Assembly: GCA_039654915.1 (NCBI GenBank)
Contig: CM077593.1
Location: 115,809,413 to 115,873,412, forward strand
DNA from: Aquilaria yunnanensis
Lineage: Eukaryota > Streptophyta > Magnoliopsida > Malvales > Thymelaeaceae
Direction: 5' to 3'
DNA length: 64,000 nucleotides
In this document: positions 1 to 12,401 of the stretch, one piece after another
How positions within the stretch are numbered: position 1 is the stretch's first letter
Layout of the letters: the number at the start of each line of letters is the position of its first letter
The notes under the pieces: model-generated
Told to the model about the DNA's origin: nothing
The model's database searches: none
What the model saw: the letters and a program-made list of their open reading frames with translations, nothing else
Program-made: the position numbers and the translations under genes

Positions 1-118
1 TAACCTGTAATTATCCCCAACATTAGCCCCTACCTCACATCCCATAATCTGATCCTCAGTTGACTGGGAAAATTCTTTTCCCATTAACCCCATTAATCCC
101 AAATGAATTGCCCCTAAA
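1..118 (-). other. possible exon piece cut by the window edge
   Basis: Read on the minus strand, this stretch stays open for about 39 codons and is preceded by a plausible intron acceptor (TTTAG followed by GGGCAATTC). The peptide includes EFSQSTEDQIMGCEVGAN. I do not recognise it, and it runs off the left edge. It is less AT-rich than the DNA to its right. It could be chance or transposon debris. Confidence 0.18.
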
Positions 119-3100
119 TTTTATGCTTGCTAATAAAAAAAATTAATTCTTAAAGTTGTTTCGACTATAATATGTTAATTTTGACTTAGATGTATTTTTG
201 ACCTTATAACTTCTATTTTGCTAATTAATAGTTGCTTCCAAATTAAAATACATTTTTTGTGTGATTTTGTTTGAGTGTTTTTCAAATGCTAAACGTAAGC
301 GGTTTCATTTCATCTTGCTTCCATATCATATGTTGTCTCGATAATTTTTAGTTTAACCAAGCATGATCTATATTTCCTCGTATTTGCTTCCCATGACAAT
401 CTATAACCGAAAGAAGTGAACCTTTTAAAGGGTAACAAAAAAAAAAAAAACCGTATGGTGGAATGCCATATGAGGAGTTGATGAAGAGCTGTTAATTGTC
501 CATAATTTGTTGTTAAAATTCATTAGATGAAATATTTTGAAATTGGTAACTAGAGATGAATAATGAGGTTGAAAATAAATTTTGAAACCAAAAACTAAAA
601 GTTACCAAGTACCATTAATTGCTACAAAAACTGATGAATTCATGAAAATTTATCAAAGAATGGATGCATCAAGTAATAATGATTGTATACTCTAGCTTTT
701 CTATACATGAAATACTAATACCTGTGGATAATAGAGATGGATGTACCAAGTAATGGTGATAGCTTTTGTACAGATACATGTGGAATTAGCTTTTGAGTAC
801 TCATATGAATTAGAAAACTGTCAATCTGGGTTAATTGGGTTTTGCTTTTCACTACCAACCTGATTCTATCTCACATGAAACTTGCATTATCATTGGTTCA
901 ATTCAATTTTAGGCATTTGGTTTTACAAGTACCTAGATAAGATCAACACCCATACTCTCCATACACAGTTTTGACATTGAATTTAATATTAAAATATAAT
1001 TTGTGATTTTTAGGAAACTGTGATTTTCTTTCACTACACTTTTTAGAAAATTTACAGTTTAATCCTTATATTTGTTAAAAAAAAAAAAGTTTGAAGTGAC
1101 CTCTAGACTTTCTGAAAATTTTCAAGTAGTTTGGGGAAAAAGTGAATACACAAACTTGTTCATTTAACTTGGCCAAATTGAATAAGATAATAACTAAAAT
1201 ATTAACAAAAAGCTGAATCGAACAATCACACTTGACAGCTACCTGAGATCGAGTGTCACATGCAAAACTCGAAAAATCATTTTTCAATTTTTGTATCATT
1301 AGTAGTTAAGATTCTGATTCTTCCACTATGTATAAGACTGACGAAACTGATCTTGTCTTTGTGCGTGTGTGCCTTTAATCCCTGGAACAATCTCAAAATC
1401 GAACACACTATTAATTGAAATGAATTAATCTACCATGGATCAGAATTCAAATCCTGTTCGGTCATATGTGAATAATAATTTTCACACTAATATGAGAACA
1501 GCTTCGTGTCAAACTAAACGTATTAAAAAAAATTTTAATTTTTTAAATGAAAAAAAATTACTAATACCAATATATCACATTTGTCCCATCAAGACGTGTG
1601 CTAGTGTCCAAAATTGGAAGTCGATGAGCAGAACAAGTCGAGAAGATGTTTTCTATGATCCGTTTTTATTTACTATTATTATTTCTTTTCTTATATTCAT
1701 GATCTGCTTTTCTGGTTGTGGCGGTGTTTAATTTTGGCCGTCATTTTCCTATTCCTTTTTTTGGTTGTAAAACGCCAGTCTCTGGTGGGTCACCTTGGTT
1801 TTGGCCGTCATGTTCTCCAGTATTATTGGACGATTTTCTTCTTCCCGCTTCTATTTCTTCGATGCACATATGCAGTTACTTTATTTCTCCATTAAAAATA
1901 ACTTATTATTTTTATTATCATTGATTTTTATCTAAAATAAAAGTTATATGAAAATCTTTAATACCATATCTAACTAATTAGTTGAACAAACCTGTTTTAG
2001 AAGATAATTATTTTTTATAAACTTTTTTGTATACCTAATAAAAAGGAAAATCAATGAAAAATACCTAACATTTTTAAAAAATGTTTAAAAAAATTTTAGG
2101 CATCTATAAATATTAAATTGAGTGAATATTTACTGTGTATCAAAATAATCATTAGAAACTCATTTTTTTTAAAAAAATATAATATAACACAAATCCGTGA
2201 GTGTTTCCGAAGAAAGAGCCGCCACTTGTGTTGTCACATGTAACCGGCAGTTCAGCGTTGCCTATTCCTCTCCATGGTTGGTTGCACTTAGGGCTGCCAT
2301 TATAATCAAGTCGATCCAACTGATTCAAATCGGCTAGGGTTTTGTTCTTTAATTGGTACAATTCGGCCCCCAATTAAATTGAAAATTTTATATATTTTTT
2401 CTACTGTAAGTTCAGTTAAATTTTATTTTTTTCATTAGATATAACTAAAATAAATGAATGGAAACTTCTAAGAAATAAAGGCATCGACTTATAAAAATGA
2501 AAAATTAATAGTCAAGTTGATCCAAGCAATTCGATCAGTTCAGTCTAGGCATGCAAGAACTTCTCCACCATCCCATAATACATGTTACTTTTTGTTTTGT
2601 TTTGTTTTATAGAATTGTAGATGTTATGTCACATAAGTATATGAGGTATTTTTCTCAAAATCTATCTTTTATATATACTAAATTGCATAATTACAAAAAC
2701 AAAAACCACAATATTCATGAGTTATACATAATAGAAAATGTATATTTATGGAAGTATAATTGTATAAATATGAAGAAGAGATACATATTTTGAAACACAA
2801 AAAAATTTTGAAAAAGCGACACGTGGACATATTTTGTAAAGGGTAATTAAGGTAGTGTTTGATTATGGAAAATGTAGTGTTTAATTATGAAAAAATTTTC
2901 TTTTTTTCCTCTCCAAATTTTATTTGATAAAAGTTTGTGTGTATAGCATGTTTTAAGTATGTGGAAAACCTTATTTGCTAAAGTTTATAAAAACTCATGT
3001 GTTAAAATTGTTCTTACTGTTAGCCTTTTAATTCTTCTACTAAGTTTTATAAATTTTTTAAATTTGTTATGTGTTAAAATAAAAAACATCTAAAATAGCA

Positions 3101-3600
3101 CTTTCTATTTTATAAGATGAGTTTTCTAAAATTTAGGAAAAAAAAATTCATATCTTTAAAACAAATTATGGACTCAAACCTTTATTGAAGAAAATTTTAA
3201 AAAAAAATAAAATAAAAAATTCATATCCAAACATCAACTAAATTGTCAATAATACAACACTACATCTAGGCTAGCTTCATAATCTCACATTCCAAGTCCT
3301 ACCTTAGTATCTGCTGGTATTTACTTTATGTCTTCGATGCATATGATTCTCCAATTGTCGAACAAAAGAATCATATGACCGATACAAAGGTCAAAATGGG
3401 GGATCAAATTTGAAGATCGCTGGGCCCTATCGATAAAATTAATGATCCAAGTACGTCTGTGAGGTCGAGAGGTGAGTGGTGAGTTGAGTCTTCAATGATG
3501 GCCTTGGGTTATAATTTCAAAACTTTAACTATAGGCAACGCTTGAGACGTTAAGACCGGACAATAATTACAAGGAAAAGTTCGGATCGGTAAGGCTGAAA
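119..3600. other. AT-rich intergenic DNA, no gene seen
   Basis: Only short chance open frames occur, many crossing homopolymer A/T runs. The stretch 2830-3240 begins with TAGTGTTTGATTATG and ends with a loosely complementary CATATCCAAACATCAACTA, so it may be a decayed MITE, but no target duplication could be fixed. A slightly more GC-rich patch at 2200-2370 is open on the minus strand but matches nothing I know. Confidence 0.5.
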
Positions 3601-3621
3601 TAAGCATAGGATACCAAAGCA

Positions 3622-3864
3622 ATGGCCAATATAAGTGAGGCAGAGGGAAAGGCAGAAGCTGGGTCACGCTCCGCCGTATCCCAGCAGTGGAAATGGGTCC
3701 ATAGTAAGCCCCCGCCACTGCCCCTTCCGGTCCCGCCACTGACCAAGTTTGAAGAGCAACCGGCCAACTTCTTTCTGCACAAATTTAACCTGACCATGAA
3801 GTGGATGGTGAACCCACCTTGTTGGTTATTGTACTCATCAACAAAATTATTTTTTTTATGGTAA
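3622..3864 (+). CDS. hypothetical 80-residue reading frame, proline-rich, unrecognised
   Basis: This open frame lies in a locally GC-richer stretch (about 3400-3830) directly beside the 3' end of the LINE. The peptide has an acidic, Ala/Glu-rich start, a proline cluster (PPPLPLPVPPL, residues about 31-41) and a hydrophobic, Trp-containing end. The last codons run into the T-rich tail of the LINE, so the natural 3' end is lost or this is an exon whose gene was cut by the LINE. Both strands are open across much of the patch, which weakens the case for coding. No function can be assigned. It may be a truncated exon or chance. Confidence 0.2.
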   Translation: MANISEAEGKAEAGSRSAVSQQWKWVHSKPPPLPLPVPPLTKFEEQPANFFLHKFNLTMKWMVNPPCWLLYSSTKLFFLW

Positions 3865-4119
3865 TGAAATATTATATTAATAAACTAAAGCAGAGGACAA
3901 CCAACATGGGAACGGCATATCCCATGATGAACTACCTAACAAATGTAGGCCATCCTTTGAAATGACATAAGCAACACCACTTGCCAAACGTCTAACAAAA
4001 GGAAAACAAGCAAATATCAAAGGAACATGCTAAAACTCTAGACTCGTCTATTAGTGCACCAAAATAAAACATAAAAGGTGACGACTCCTCTTGGAGTTCA
4101 GATATAAGGCACCTTGAAA

Positions 4120-4400
4120 TAAGCCACATTGAGTCCGGTTCCAAATTCATTGAAAGAATATTTTACCTGTGGGCTTCCTTCAGACCCTATAAAATGGCCA
4201 AAGCTTCTAAGTATAAGACATCCTCCCCATCATAGTCAAGTCCAAAAGACACCACAAAGACTACATCTCCGTTTCCATCACGACAGCAAACCCCAACTTT
4301 CCCATGCTTAGCACTCTTGGACATAGTACCATCCACATTGACTTTGAACAAAGCTTGTCTTGATGGGCACTATTTCTCCATTGCATGGTCACATGCAATA
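4120..4400 (-). pseudogene. LINE RNase H (RVT_3) domain remnant
   Basis: Minus-strand translation gives FKVNVDGTMSKSAKHGKVGV, then CCRDGNGDVVFVV and later LEALAIL before a stop. The VNVDG start with its first catalytic Asp, the GxxxCRDxxG turn and the Glu-Ala helix are the layout of the RNase H-like domain found at the C-terminus of plant LINE ORF2 proteins. It belongs to the same LINE as the pieces at 7.75-11.0 kb, from which the CACTA element separates it. In-frame stops show it is dead. Confidence 0.75.
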
Positions 4401-4924
4401 GCATATGGTGGCGTCGGTCTCCCATTTGTAAGCCAACTTTTGATCCAAGACAAGATGGACCAAGTCACCTACTTTAGGAGTTGGCATGAAAGTTCATGAA
4501 TGACTCTATTCTGTTCATCAATGCCATCCACCTAAACACAGCCATTCGAAGAGTCCTCTAAGCATTGTTCTGAAGTCAAGAATGAAGACTATTTTGCCAA
4601 TCCATCACTTGAACGAGAACAACCAACTGAAGCTCGTGGAGAACTTGAACAGAGAAAGGATGAGAAACACTACAAAATTAATGCAAAATCGTTACAAAAT
4701 CGTGACTGAAAGTCAGTTACTAGGTGTTTCAGTCACCAATCAGTGAGAAGTAAAAAGATCTACTTTTTATTGCAACTGATAGGCGTTGAAGGTTTTAGTC
4801 ACTAAAATGTTAGTCGCTTTTCAGTCAGAAATTTTTTACATATTTGATTTCAGTTGTTATTCAATCACTTTTTTAGCTGTCAAATTTGCCTCAATTGCTT
4901 CTCAATGGCTAATTCATTTAGAAG

Positions 4925-6235
4925 TTTTGGATTTTTAAGGTTTGGGTTTTTTTAGAGTTTAGGATATATGTATTCATTTTTTTTAGGGTTTAGAATTTTT
5001 TTTAAGGTTTAGGGATATAGAATTAGGATTTAGGGTTTTTAAGAGATTAATGGTATTAGACATAGATTTAGGGTTTTGGGATTTTTATTTAAGGTTTAGG
5101 GTTCAAAATTAGTATAGGGTTAGGGGATTAATTGAATCAATTTAATATTAGGGTTTTCAGATTTATTTTAGGATTAATTTAGAGCTTTTTATGATTTAGG
5201 GTTTAAGAACTTTTATGGGGTTTAGGGATATATATAGAATTAGGATGGTTTAAGGGTATTTAATTAACTATTAGGGTATTGAAATTTAGGGTATGGGATT
5301 TGCATTTAGGGTTAATGGTATAGATTAAGTTTAGGATTTAGGGTTAATGGTATAATTTAGGTTTAGCATTTTGGGTTTAATTAGGGTTTACATTTAGGGT
5401 TTTGGGATTAATTATTGTTTAGTGTTTAATTAGGCTTTATATTTATGGAATAGGGTTTGCTTAGGGTTTAGGGTTTAATTAATAAGGTTTGTATTTAGGG
5501 TTTAGGGTTTAGGGTTAATGGTAGTTAGGTTTAGGGTTTAGGGTTTAATTGGAGTTTAGGTTTTAATTAGGGTTTATATTTAGGGTTTTATGTTTAATTA
5601 GGGTATGTACTTAGGGTTTAGAGTTTAGGATTAATGGTCTTTAGGGTTAGGGTTTAGGGTTAATGGTTGTTACGTTTAGGATTTAGGGTTTAATTAGGGG
5701 TTGTATTTAGGGTTTAAGGTATAATTAGGGTTTAGGTTTTAATTAAGGCTTGTTTTAAGTGTTTAAGGGTTTTGGGGTAAAGAATTAGAGTTTAGGGTTT
5801 AATTATGCTTTAGGATTTAGGGTTTAAGGTTTTTGTGTTTGTATGTAGTTAGGTTTTAGGGTTTTCTAAACCCTAATTAAACCGTAAACCATTTATACAA
5901 ACCCTAATTAAAACCTAAATCCTAATTAAACCCTAAATACAAACCCTATTAATTAAACCCTAAACCCTAAACCTAACCGCCAGTAACCCTAAAACCTAAA
6001 CCCTAAATACAAGCCCTAATTAAATCCTAAAGTCTAAATACAAACACTAAACCCTAATTTAACAATCTCTAGAGGGTTTAAGGTTTTACAATTTAGGGTT
6101 TGGAGTTTTTTTAGAGTTTAGGGATATATATATTAGGATTTTTTTAGGGTTTACTATTTTTTTTAAAGGTTTAAGGTTTATGGTTAATAGTATATTAGGT
6201 TTAAGAGTTAATTTAGGGTTTGCATGTTTAGAGTA
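4925..6235. repeat. degenerate plant-telomere-like (TTTAGGG) repeats inside CACTA copy 1
   Basis: About 1.3 kb consists of TTTAGGG and close variants, often in a longer form such as TTTAGGGTTTAATTAGGG with GTATTTAGGG and GGGTTAATGGTAGTTAGG. The G-rich strand is on top from 4925 to about 5868. At GGGTTTTCTAAACCC it flips to CCCTAAA orientation until about 6060, then flips back. Degeneracy, the longer unit and its place within a transposon argue against a true telomere or a simple healed break. Confidence 0.85.
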
Positions 6236-6445
6236 GAATTAATTATTAATATATGGGAATTGTTCTTATGATTCATACTTCCCTGTATATGATATAATTT
6301 ATATATTAATTTTAATTTTTAAAATTATATATATGGAGAAAATTTCATGAACTTATATATATTTATGATTGTACGACATATGTAATTATATTCATGTTTG
6401 TACACACATATATATTTATACACATATTTATGATATACATACATA

Positions 6446-6570
<125 letters not shown>

Positions 6571-7752
6571 TTTATGAAAATATAAAGTAAAAAAACTGGG
6601 AAAATGATGAACATGGCAACTGAATTTTGATTACACTCATATATGAGGCTACTGTATTCATCAGGCTTTTGTGATTGAACTTGTTAGTCAAGATTCAGTC
6701 GAAGTTCAGTCAGTAAGTAGTCGAAATAAAAAGGGCTCAGTTAGGTTGCAATCAGAGTCAGGTTGCAGTTAGAGTTCAATCACTCCAACTACTTCTTTCT
6801 ACTCCCATTTTTCTTTACTCGGTTGTCTCACCCATTTCAAACCCAACACTCCCATCATTCACTCTCATCTCTTACTCTCATCTTCATCTTTCATCTTTTT
6901 CAGCCTTCTTGCTCTCATCTCACTCTCGTCTCTCACTCTCATCTTTCATCTCCATCAGCCAATCTGCCACGCCCATCGCATTGCCGTCCGTTCACCTTGT
7001 TGGTTCGCCATCTGTCATCCCTGCTATCACCTAGTCTCCTCAGCCTCGCCGTCTTCACCTTGGTCTTCTTTACCTCAGCTTCACGGCGGTCACCTTGTCT
7101 CCTTCGCCTTGGCCTTGATGTTATCGCCTCGATTTCGACCTCATTGCCATCACATCCATCTCAACCTCACCGCCATTGCCTTGGTCTTATTCGCCTCACC
7201 CTCAACCTTATTCACCTCTAGATCTGAGTTTTAAATTTTTTGAATTATGAATTATGAATTTTGTGACTTTTTAAATTTTATATTTGGGTATATATGTTGA
7301 TTTTTATATTAATATAAATGTATTTTATTTAAATTTTAATTTCATTATTTGACTATTTTATTATTAATAATTAAAATAAGTTAACATTCATACCAATTTA
7401 ATCTAACTTTCAATTAAATAATAGGTGAAATAAATATCCCAGTTAAATTAAATAATATTAATTAAATATTAATATATTAAATATTAATGTATTTATTTAA
7501 AAGATAAAAGTGCTAATAAGTCGATAATATAACGACTGAAATAGTCAGTCATAAGGTGCAAAGTAGTTTACAATATTTGCGACTGATTCTTGACTGAAAA
7601 TTTCAGTCGTTTTCAGTAGTCAAGATTCAATCACAAAAAAAATTGCAACTGAAAAAATTGCGACTGACATTTGCAATCGCGAAGTAGTCACTTTTGGGCA
7701 ATATAGCGATTGAATTTTTAGTCGCAATTTTTGCATCTGTGTTGTAGTGAAA

Positions 7753-8212
7753 ACAACAAATGTTCTACGGACTCTTCTACCAACCCACACACTGGATACA
7801 CTAGTGGGACTTGTAATCCATGCCATGAAAGGTTGTCCTTTGTTGGTAAGGCATCAACACACACTCACAAAAAAAAAAAAGATGAAACTTAAAGAGGCAA
7901 TGACAAACTTCATAACTAGGACCAAAACTCAAACAGAGTTAGTGGATCCTGACCAAATAAAATAGCATAGGCTAGATAATAAGCCGAGTTCACCGTGAAG
8001 GTGCCACTATTGGTCATAACTCATGTCAATATGTTATCCATGAACTGAGCAGAGAAAGGGATCCTTTTCACTATCGCGACATCAGCCGGATGAAAAAGTG
8101 CATCTACCAACTCATAGTGCCAACAAAAACTCTCATGATTGATCAAGTGTCTCACCCTCGACTCTTCAGTAGTAAGCATTGGTACAATGATTAGTTTAGC
8201 CTGGTCTCCCAA
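7753..8212 (-). pseudogene. LINE zf-RVT zinc-binding region remnant
   Basis: The minus strand encodes a region with RVRHLINHESFCWHYELV and then AIVKRIPFS, the linker that precedes the zinc finger in plant LINE ORF2. Farther on are CVDALPTKDNLSWHGL, YPVCGLVEESVEHLLF and, after the CACTA interruption, SHPFSVQVL at 4668-4640. The CxxC plus ExVEHLLF pattern is the zf-RVT signature. A low-complexity A/T patch near 7870-7890 and stops interrupt it. The reading frame across the CACTA junction is what fixes the element's insertion point. Confidence 0.75.
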
Positions 8213-8227
8213 TGACCAGTTGTCCCT

Positions 8228-8605
8228 TTAAATAGAAATAGAAGCCCTTCTGCCTATATGCCAAAACACCCCAGCTTGAAGAATGTCCCAGCCTACCAAT
8301 AAGTCCTTGGAAATAATCAATATGGATTTCAAGATATGAGTCTTTAGAAAAGAGTAAAGATGAAAGTACCTATCCCTCAAAACACAAGCTACTAGACCAG
8401 TTGAATTTTTCACCAATCGCCAAGCTTGTTTGGCCAACAATGCTAAATTGAAAGCATGGATATTCTTAAAACCTAGGCCCCCAGCTCCTTTAGACATGCG
8501 TAGATGTTCATAACCTACCCAAGACATTTTCCTCTTATCTGAATATGAAGATCGAAAAAATTTGACAGTTAACAATTGAATTTTATTGCAAACCTTAGTC
8601 AGCAC
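8228..8605 (-). pseudogene. LINE reverse transcriptase C-terminal region remnant
   Basis: A 125-residue open stretch on the minus strand contains KMSWVGYEHLRMSKGAGGLG, then NLALLAKQAWRL and a CVLRDRYF motif. This W..W..LC..K..GGLGF...FN.ALLAKQ.WRL pattern follows the palm and thumb in plant LINE reverse transcriptases and is very characteristic. It continues the LINE fragment at 8961-9507 and precedes the zinc-finger part. It is open only because decay has not yet hit this segment. Confidence 0.82.
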
Positions 8606-8960
8606 AAGAATTCAGGTCATCAAATGGGATGGCAACGCCTGTATAACAGATTTAATGAAAAGGCTTTAGCCTGTCTATGAGAGGAAAATTGCCTTCAATT
8701 TTTCCATTTTCTGCTTTACTAATTCAACTAGAAAATCAAATTATATCGACTTCTTACAACCCAACAACAATGGAAAACCAAGGTATTTATCTGACTCTAA
8801 GCAAGTAGAGGTCCCCAACAGATTAATTAATGATGCTTTCTTCACTGGCAGTAACTAGGACTAGAGAAGAACGATGATTTATGCATGTTCCCATCTGGCT
8901 CGAGGCACATTGATATAGTTGTAAAGTAGCCAATAAATGCCTTACATCTTCTTCTTTAGC

Positions 8961-9507
8961 TCACAAAAATAATATGTGATCGTCAGCAAAAAGAACGTGC
9001 GAAATGAGTGGATTAAAATGACTAATAGCAATACCAGAAATCCAAGCACTCATCCTATCATGCTTAAGAAGAACAAAGTAAGGCCTCAGCATAAAAAAGA
9101 AAAATGAAGGGAAATAGAGGATCCTTCTGCCATAATCCTCGAGAATGTCTAAAGTACCGAGAAGGTTTCCCATTAACCAACACAGAAAGGGCATTGTCTC
9201 CATAATGCTCATCACCAAGCTAATCTATGCAGCATTGAAACTCATCTATAACATCATTTTGTTTAGGAATACTCATTCCACTCTATCATTTGCTTTTTGT
9301 CATGTCCAATTTTACTATCATAGCCTCTCGGTTCTTACCATATAACCCATTACTGTAATAATAGGTTTCCAAGGCAACCAAGGGATTGTCTATTAAAAGC
9401 CTCCTTGGAACAAACACACTTTGGCTCTCAGAAATTAACTTGGGTAACATAGGCTTCATCCTATTAACTAAGACCATGGAGACAATTTTATAAATCACAT
9501 TGCACAA
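8961..9507 (-). pseudogene. LINE reverse transcriptase core remnant
   Basis: Two open minus-strand pieces cover the core. The first (9507-9286) has VIYKIVSMVLVNRMKP and ISESQSVFVPRRLLIDN, the fingers motif with the SQSAFVPGR-type block. The second (9218-8961) ends with HVLFADDHILFL, the FADD catalytic box that binds the metal ions for DNA synthesis. The two are in different frames, and text between them is broken by stops, so the enzyme cannot be made. The order and strand agree with the endonuclease at 10.5-11.0 kb. Confidence 0.85.
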
Positions 9508-10478
9508 GTTTGCAAGTCAATAATTGGCCACATTTTTCAAATTTGCCCCTTCAGTATCAAAACAATAAATGTTTCATTGATCTCCTTGGGTATCACTACA
9601 CTATAAAGAGCAGATAAGAAAAAATCAGTTACCTCTCTCCCTCCAAGATATGCTAATACCACTAGAAGAAAAAATGAAGCAACCTATCAAGTTTTGGTGA
9701 CTTTGTCAGATATATTTAAAATAACATAAGCCAAACCTTCTCCCTACTACATGGCCTTAACAACTCCCTATTCATGTCATCATTTACCACAATATCAACT
9801 AGCTGGGTAACATTATTGATTTGGGAAGGATAAAATGATGTAAAGCTCAAAATAATGCATAGTTTCCTCCAACATTGGTTCTATCTCTATTAACTCCTCA
9901 CCATCACTAGTTCCCAAGCTCTAAATGTGATTTTTGTGTCTCCTCCCATTGGCAACCTAGTGAAAAAAATGAGTGTTCTTATCTTCATTCTTAAGACAAA
10001 TAGATTTTGCTCGTTGGCTCCAAAATCTCTCCTCATACTCATACAACAACCGTAAGTCCACCTCCAACCCTTTCTTACGTACTGCCATTGAATCCTTATG
10101 CAAAGTTGTTAACTACTCTAGCTGTTTCGTGGCTTTCTTAATTTTCTTACTCAAATTTTGCTCATCCCTTTTTCCATTCCTCAAGGCTCCTCTTACGTGC
10201 CCCTAATTTATTTGGAAGAGAGCCCCAGTTACTAGGGCTAAAGCTAGCCCTAATTGCCTCCTAACATCCTAAGTCGAGTGTCCAACAAGATTCAAAATGC
10301 CAAATTCTTCTACTATGTTCAATTTGAGACTTAATAGACAAAGGTTAAAACCATAATGGTTAGTGCAGACAAATGGAAAGTGGTGAACCCATGCTCGGGG
10401 AAAAAGAGTGTTTATGCCATTGTCCACTGTGCTCAATCTAATCTCTCTTGGACAAAGACCCCCTAAACAAATGTGTTC

Positions 10479-11016
10479 CTAAATGAACTTTGTGTCACTA
10501 AATCCCAAGTCCAAGAAGTCCGCATCCTCAACTAGCTCCCTAAAAGCATCCATTTGTCCTGGGCCATGAACCTTACCTTCCTCATTTTTTGAGGACGAAA
10601 TAAGCTTGTTAAAGTCTCCAATAACCACCCATGGAAACCCGTTCTGAACAGCCAAATGATGAAGCAAAGGCCATGATTCACCTTTAAGTTCTCTTTCTGG
10701 ATAACCATAGAAACTTATTAGTTGTGAAACTGTACCCATCGTCAAAACCTTTACACCAATATGATATTATGAGAAGGAGAAGAGCTCAACCTCCTAGCTA
10801 GAAAGCCAAAGCATGGGTAACTATCATTTCTTTCCCTTATAAGAAACTACAAGCAGGATTTAAACCCTAATGTTCTCTTTACTCTCTCCATTTCAGAATT
10901 GGTCTTTCAGGTTTCCAAAAAGAACACCAAATTCGAAGCCCTTTTTTTCTATTGCCCTATAAAGTGCATGAATTGTCCGGGCCGACCCTAGCCCCTAACA
11001 GTTCAAATTCATTAGG
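10479..11016 (-). pseudogene. LINE apurinic-like endonuclease domain remnant
   Basis: The minus strand begins with MNLNC, a stop, then GLGSARTIHALYRAI, the classic start of plant LINE ORF2 endonuclease (NxNCRGLG type), where the Arg codon is now a stop. Farther on come PWVVIGDFNKLISSSKNEEG and FLDLGFSDTKF. The GDFN motif carries catalytic residues of the endonuclease/exonuclease/phosphatase fold. This is the 5' end of the recognisable LINE. Upstream (11020-11150) no ORF1 is seen. Confidence 0.82.
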
Positions 11017-11020
11017 CTCA

Positions 11021-11829
11021 TTAGGATAGGCAAGGCAACCCATTGTTCAGCCCCACAAAAATAAAAAAAATCTCCCTATCCTTTATCGCTTTGGTCATTC
11101 TTCCACTATGGTTTTTCATTTGTACTTTGTACTGTACATAGATATAAGGTGGTTAAATTTCATTCTAAGTCCTAAAATTGTGCTTAATGTGTCACTTTGG
11201 TACTTACACTATGGAATGTTCCATTATTGTCCTTGAACTACATGCAGTGTTGCACTGTAGTTTGGTGTAACTTTCCATTATTTGCCTATGTACGTAAATA
11301 CAGCTGAGCATTGACTCTAACAGTTATATGGTAACATAAAATAGTATAAATGTTTGAAATCACTTAGAGACATGTTATTCAAATCATATTTAACTAATAA
11401 GTGTTGTTTCTATTTTACATATAAGGACGATGCTCCACTTTTCATATAGCAAAAAAAAAAAACCTCAATCACAACTCAAAATCATTTTCTATTGATTTAC
11501 GATTATTTGGTTTTTAGACAATTTTATGCCTTACCTACTAGTACCATTTGCACCAAACTATGGCATTGAATGTTTGATTTTCCTCTCTTTGTTTCAAATA
11601 ATTTAAACCAATCAGGTTTAACTGGAGATTAAAGTAGAAAAAAAAAATTTGTTTTATTTTTCTCACTTTTTTTGCATACAAAATGATTAATAAAAATGAT
11701 TATGTAAGACATCATTACTTTGTCCCTATTGGTTGACTATACTTTTTTTCTTATTTTTTTGATAATAGGTCCGCTCTTTTTGCCCATTCCTCCCTTTGAT
11801 AATGGATTTTTTTTATAATTAGAAAAAAA
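11021..11829. other. intergenic or unassigned DNA
   Basis: No coding stretch or repeat boundary can be fixed here. It contains A/T runs near 11450, 11640 and 11740, and many short stops in all frames. It separates two minus-strand LINE fragments and might hold the decayed 5' leader of one and the 3' untranslated end of the other. Confidence 0.4.
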
Positions 11830-12230
11830 ATATAAAGATAAGCTAAGAGAGGAAAGATGCAGCAAGTTGGTGCACAATAACAACTTTTCATTTGGGCACC
11901 ACAACAACCGAATAACACTGAGCAAAGTGAATAAGGTCCAGGATTTGATGAATGACCTCATAGAGATTCAAACTCAAATCAAGGACACTCGATAATGCCT
12001 GCAAAACGTACAAACAATCAGTAAGCAAGGTTACCAAAGATAAACATTGATCGGATGCAAGTGAAAGTACGCTACAGATTCCATGAAGTTCAGCCTCACT
12101 CTAGGGTAGATTCACAATGTCGGATAAAGATGCCTTGACGAAATCAAGGAGAGGCATTAGTTCCTATCTAAACCCAAGCCAAATCACCCATCCCAGAAAA
12201 TCTATGCCACGCCTTATCAGTTATAAGGAT
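11830..12230 (-). pseudogene. second LINE fragment: RNase H domain
   Basis: Minus-strand reading gives SEAELHGICSVLSLASDQCL, then LLTDCLYVLQALSS, VIHQILDLIHFAQCYSVVVV and VHQLAA. The Glu in the AE.HG helix, the TDC strand with catalytic Asp and the closing VxHxLA motif are those of LINE-type RNase H. Stops occur after WV and in VVPK. It cannot be the C-terminus of the LINE at 3.85-11.0 kb, which has its own RNase H at 4.1-4.4 kb, so this is a separate older insertion. Confidence 0.6.
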
Positions 12231-12242
12231 TTCGGTCGCTAG

Positions 12243-12401
12243 AAATTCAACTAGGGCAAAAGTAGCAAAATTTACCATTTAAACCCCCAAGTACGACATA
12301 AGGTAGGTGGAGGGTTGTGCAAATTGTAAGATAACTTTTGTTGATAGTGGGCTTTGTTAAATTCAACTAGGGCAAAAGTAGCAAAATTTACTATTTAAAC
12401 C
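12243..12401. repeat. pair of 43-bp direct repeats, 116 bp apart
   Basis: The segment beginning AAATTCAACTAGGGCAAAAG at 12243-12285 recurs at 12359-12401 with one mismatch (TTTACC versus TTTACT). The 73 bp between them have no open frame. The origin is unknown. It may be a local slippage duplication or the ends of a tiny deleted element. Confidence 0.8.

Noticed and set aside
1435..1924. Two overlapping open frames (98 and 68 residues)
   Set aside because: No recognisable domain, AT-driven composition, and no promoter or splice context.
4925..6235. A genuine interstitial telomere or chromosome-fusion scar
   Set aside because: The repeats are degenerate, lie within a CACTA element with a target duplication, and recur in the same context at 23.0-24.3 kb.
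6763..7221. 152-residue Ser/Leu/Pro/His-rich open frame in CACTA copy 1
   Set aside because: Low-complexity C/T-rich DNA is naturally open in several frames, and the sister copy is open in three overlapping frames, so protein coding is unlikely.
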